Part shown: one piece after another, positions 5,019 through 6,029 of the stretch
How positions within the stretch are numbered: the stretch's first letter is position 1
Layout of the letters: every line of letters begins with the position of its first letter
Assembly: GCA_017997515.1 (NCBI GenBank)
Contig: JAGOEY010000115.1
Location: 1 to 6,029, forward strand
Direction of reading: 5' to 3'
Origin: Burkholderiaceae bacterium
GTDB taxonomy: Bacteria; Pseudomonadota; Gammaproteobacteria; Burkholderiales; Burkholderiaceae
Length of the DNA stretch: 6,029 nucleotides
Notes under the pieces: generated by a model
Seen by the model: only the letters and a program-made list of their open reading frames with translations
Told to the model about the DNA's origin: nothing
Databases searched by the model: none
Made by a program: the position numbers and the translations under genes

Positions 5019-6029
5019 TCATCGCACCCCCGCCCCGCGCACCTCCACGCGCACTTCATCCAGCACCCTTCCCTGCCCGTCCACCAAGGTGATGCTGTGC
5101 CGCCCGGGCCAGGGCAGCCATTGGGCCTGCTTGCCCTTAGCGAAGTCTTTGCCGTCGATGCGCCAGCGCAGGTTCTGATCTGGGCCCTGGGCGGCCAGGC
5201 GCAGGCGCTGGTGCTTGGGGGGGATGTCGGGGTCGAGCGCGATGATGGTGCCGGGGGCGGGCTCGGTGATACGGGCGGTGCTGTTGTCGGCCGCTGCAGC
5301 TTGTTTTTTTAAGCCTTTTTGGCCTCTAGCGCCCGCCTCTTGTGCGCCATCAGCTACTGAATCAATAGCAAACACGGCCTGCTGTGTGCCTTGCAGAAAC
5401 CACTCACTGCGGGGTGCCTCGAGCGCGTTGCCAAACGCCACCTGCGCCTGCACCAGCCCGGGCGGTGGCGCAGGGGCGCGGCTGGGGGTGTGGGCGTGCA
5501 GGTGCTGCACCACGGCGGCCCAGATGGGGGCTGCGCCGCTGGTGCCGCTCACGTCCCACATGGGGGCACCGCTGGCGTTGCCCACCCACACACCGACGGT
5601 GTAGTGCTGGCTCCAGCCCATGGCCCAGTTGTCGCGCATGTCTTTGCTGGTGCCGGTTTTGACGGCGGTCCAGAAGCGGGTGGCCAGGACGCTGTCGGTG
5701 CCGAAGGTGCGGGCGCGGGCGTTAGGGTCGCTCAGGATGTCGCCGACGATGAAGGCCGCACGCGCGTCGATGGCTTGCACTGCCTTGACCGGCTGCGGCT
5801 TGCGCGGCTGCGCGATGGCGGCCACCGGGCTGTACTGCCCACCATTGGCCAACGTGCGAAAGCTGTTGGTCAGCGCCAGCAGCGACACCTCGGCGCTGCC
5901 CAGCGCGAGGCTGTAGCCAAAGTAATCGCCACTCTCACGCAGCGGCAGGCCGACCTGCTGCAGCTGGCGGAAGAAGGCGTCGGGCGACACCATCACCAGC
6001 GTGCGCACAGCGGGCACGTTGAGCGACGC
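5019..6029 (-). CDS. pbpC: Penicillin-binding protein 1C, C-terminal part (cut by window edge)
   Basis: The 336 visible residues are the end of a class A penicillin-binding protein of the PBP1C type, which builds or remodels peptidoglycan in the periplasm. The frame is open to the right edge, where it begins Ala-Ser-Leu-Asn; Ser-Leu-Asn is the SxN motif of the transpeptidase. The KTGT motif follows in VKTGTSKDMRDNWAMGWSQH (119-138, counting from the GTG codon at 6017), then YTVGVWVGN. After the transpeptidase domain and a linker comes the PBP1C-specific C-terminal domain (about 250-327: ITEPAPGTIIALDPDIPP, LRWRIDG, WLPWPGRHSITLVDGQG, VEVRG). The catalytic SxxK and the glycosyltransferase domain lie beyond the window. 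The linker at about 216-243 (IDSVADGAQEAGARGQKGLK and an Ala-rich tail) is low in complexity and seems to come from an inserted repeat. Loss of PBP1C is tolerated in E. coli. Confidence 0.93.
   Translation of the reverse strand, partial: ASLNVPAVRTLVMVSPDAFFRQLQQVGLPLRESGDYFGYSLALGSAEVSLLALTNSFRTLANGGQYSPVAAIAQPRKPQPVKAVQAIDARAAFIVGDILSDPNARARTFGTDSVLATRFWTAVKTGTSKDMRDNWAMGWSQHYTVGVWVGNASGAPMWDVSGTSGAAPIWAAVVQHLHAHTPSRAPAPPPGLVQAQVAFGNALEAPRSEWFLQGTQQAVFAIDSVADGAQEAGARGQKGLKKQAAAADNSTARITEPAPGTIIALDPDIPPKHQRLRLAAQGPDQNLRWRIDGKDFAKGKQAQWLPWPGRHSITLVDGQGRVLDEVRVEVRGAGVR
5303..5373. repeat. Probable dispersed repeat carried in frame inside pbpC
   Basis: Within an otherwise GC-rich gene this segment is AT-rich: a T7 run (5304-5310), AAGCCTTTTTGGCCTCTAGC (5311-5330), and ATCAATAGCAAA near the other end. 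From memory, the core with CTAGCGC next to GGC-TTTTT-GGC resembles a short dispersed repeat common between genes in Comamonadaceae. Here it keeps the reading frame and encodes the linker between the transpeptidase and C-terminal domains. The change in base composition is seen; repeat identity is recall and needs a genome search. Confidence 0.5.

Overview
The window is about 6 kb of GC-rich bacterial DNA, densely packed and mostly read from the minus strand. Protein style points to a betaproteobacterium of the Burkholderiales, most likely Comamonadaceae (Rhodoferax/Polaromonas-like). The evidence is a DUF3034 protein, a DUF3455 lipoprotein, an LldD-type lactate dehydrogenase and PBP1C, plus two repeat-like segments that resemble dispersed repeats I recall from that family. 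The taxon is inferred from recall, not from a search.

Left part (1-2321): the start of a secreted DUF3034 protein gene (minus, running off the left edge), then a two-gene minus-strand operon encoding an ECF sigma factor (2076-1501) and its RskA-like membrane anti-sigma factor (1490-705). Divergent from the sigma gene is a plus-strand DUF3455 lipoprotein gene (2322-2870). The 245-bp divergent region holds two promoter-like sites with the same pattern, TGAATCC-N16-CGTA, one facing each way. A third site with one mismatch (TGAAACC-N16-CGTA) lies at the matching distance in front of the DUF3034 gene. I infer that the sigma factor drives its own operon, the lipoprotein gene and the DUF3034 gene: a small envelope-related regulon held in check by the membrane anti-sigma factor. 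This is the most interesting item in the window.

Middle (2871-4272): an FMN-dependent alpha-hydroxy-acid dehydrogenase, probably L-lactate dehydrogenase (GTG start at 4050, minus). It converges on the lipoprotein gene with 19 bp between stop codons, and a GC-rich hairpin covers its last codons.

Right part (4273-6029): two small unrecognised genes for exported or membrane proteins that overlap as ATGA and are probably translationally coupled. Then comes the C-terminal part of penicillin-binding protein 1C, which runs off the right edge. Its interdomain linker appears to be encoded by an in-frame dispersed repeat.

No tRNA, rRNA, CRISPR array, insertion sequence or phage gene was seen. The gene-free stretches are all shorter than 300 bases and are described under the sites they hold.
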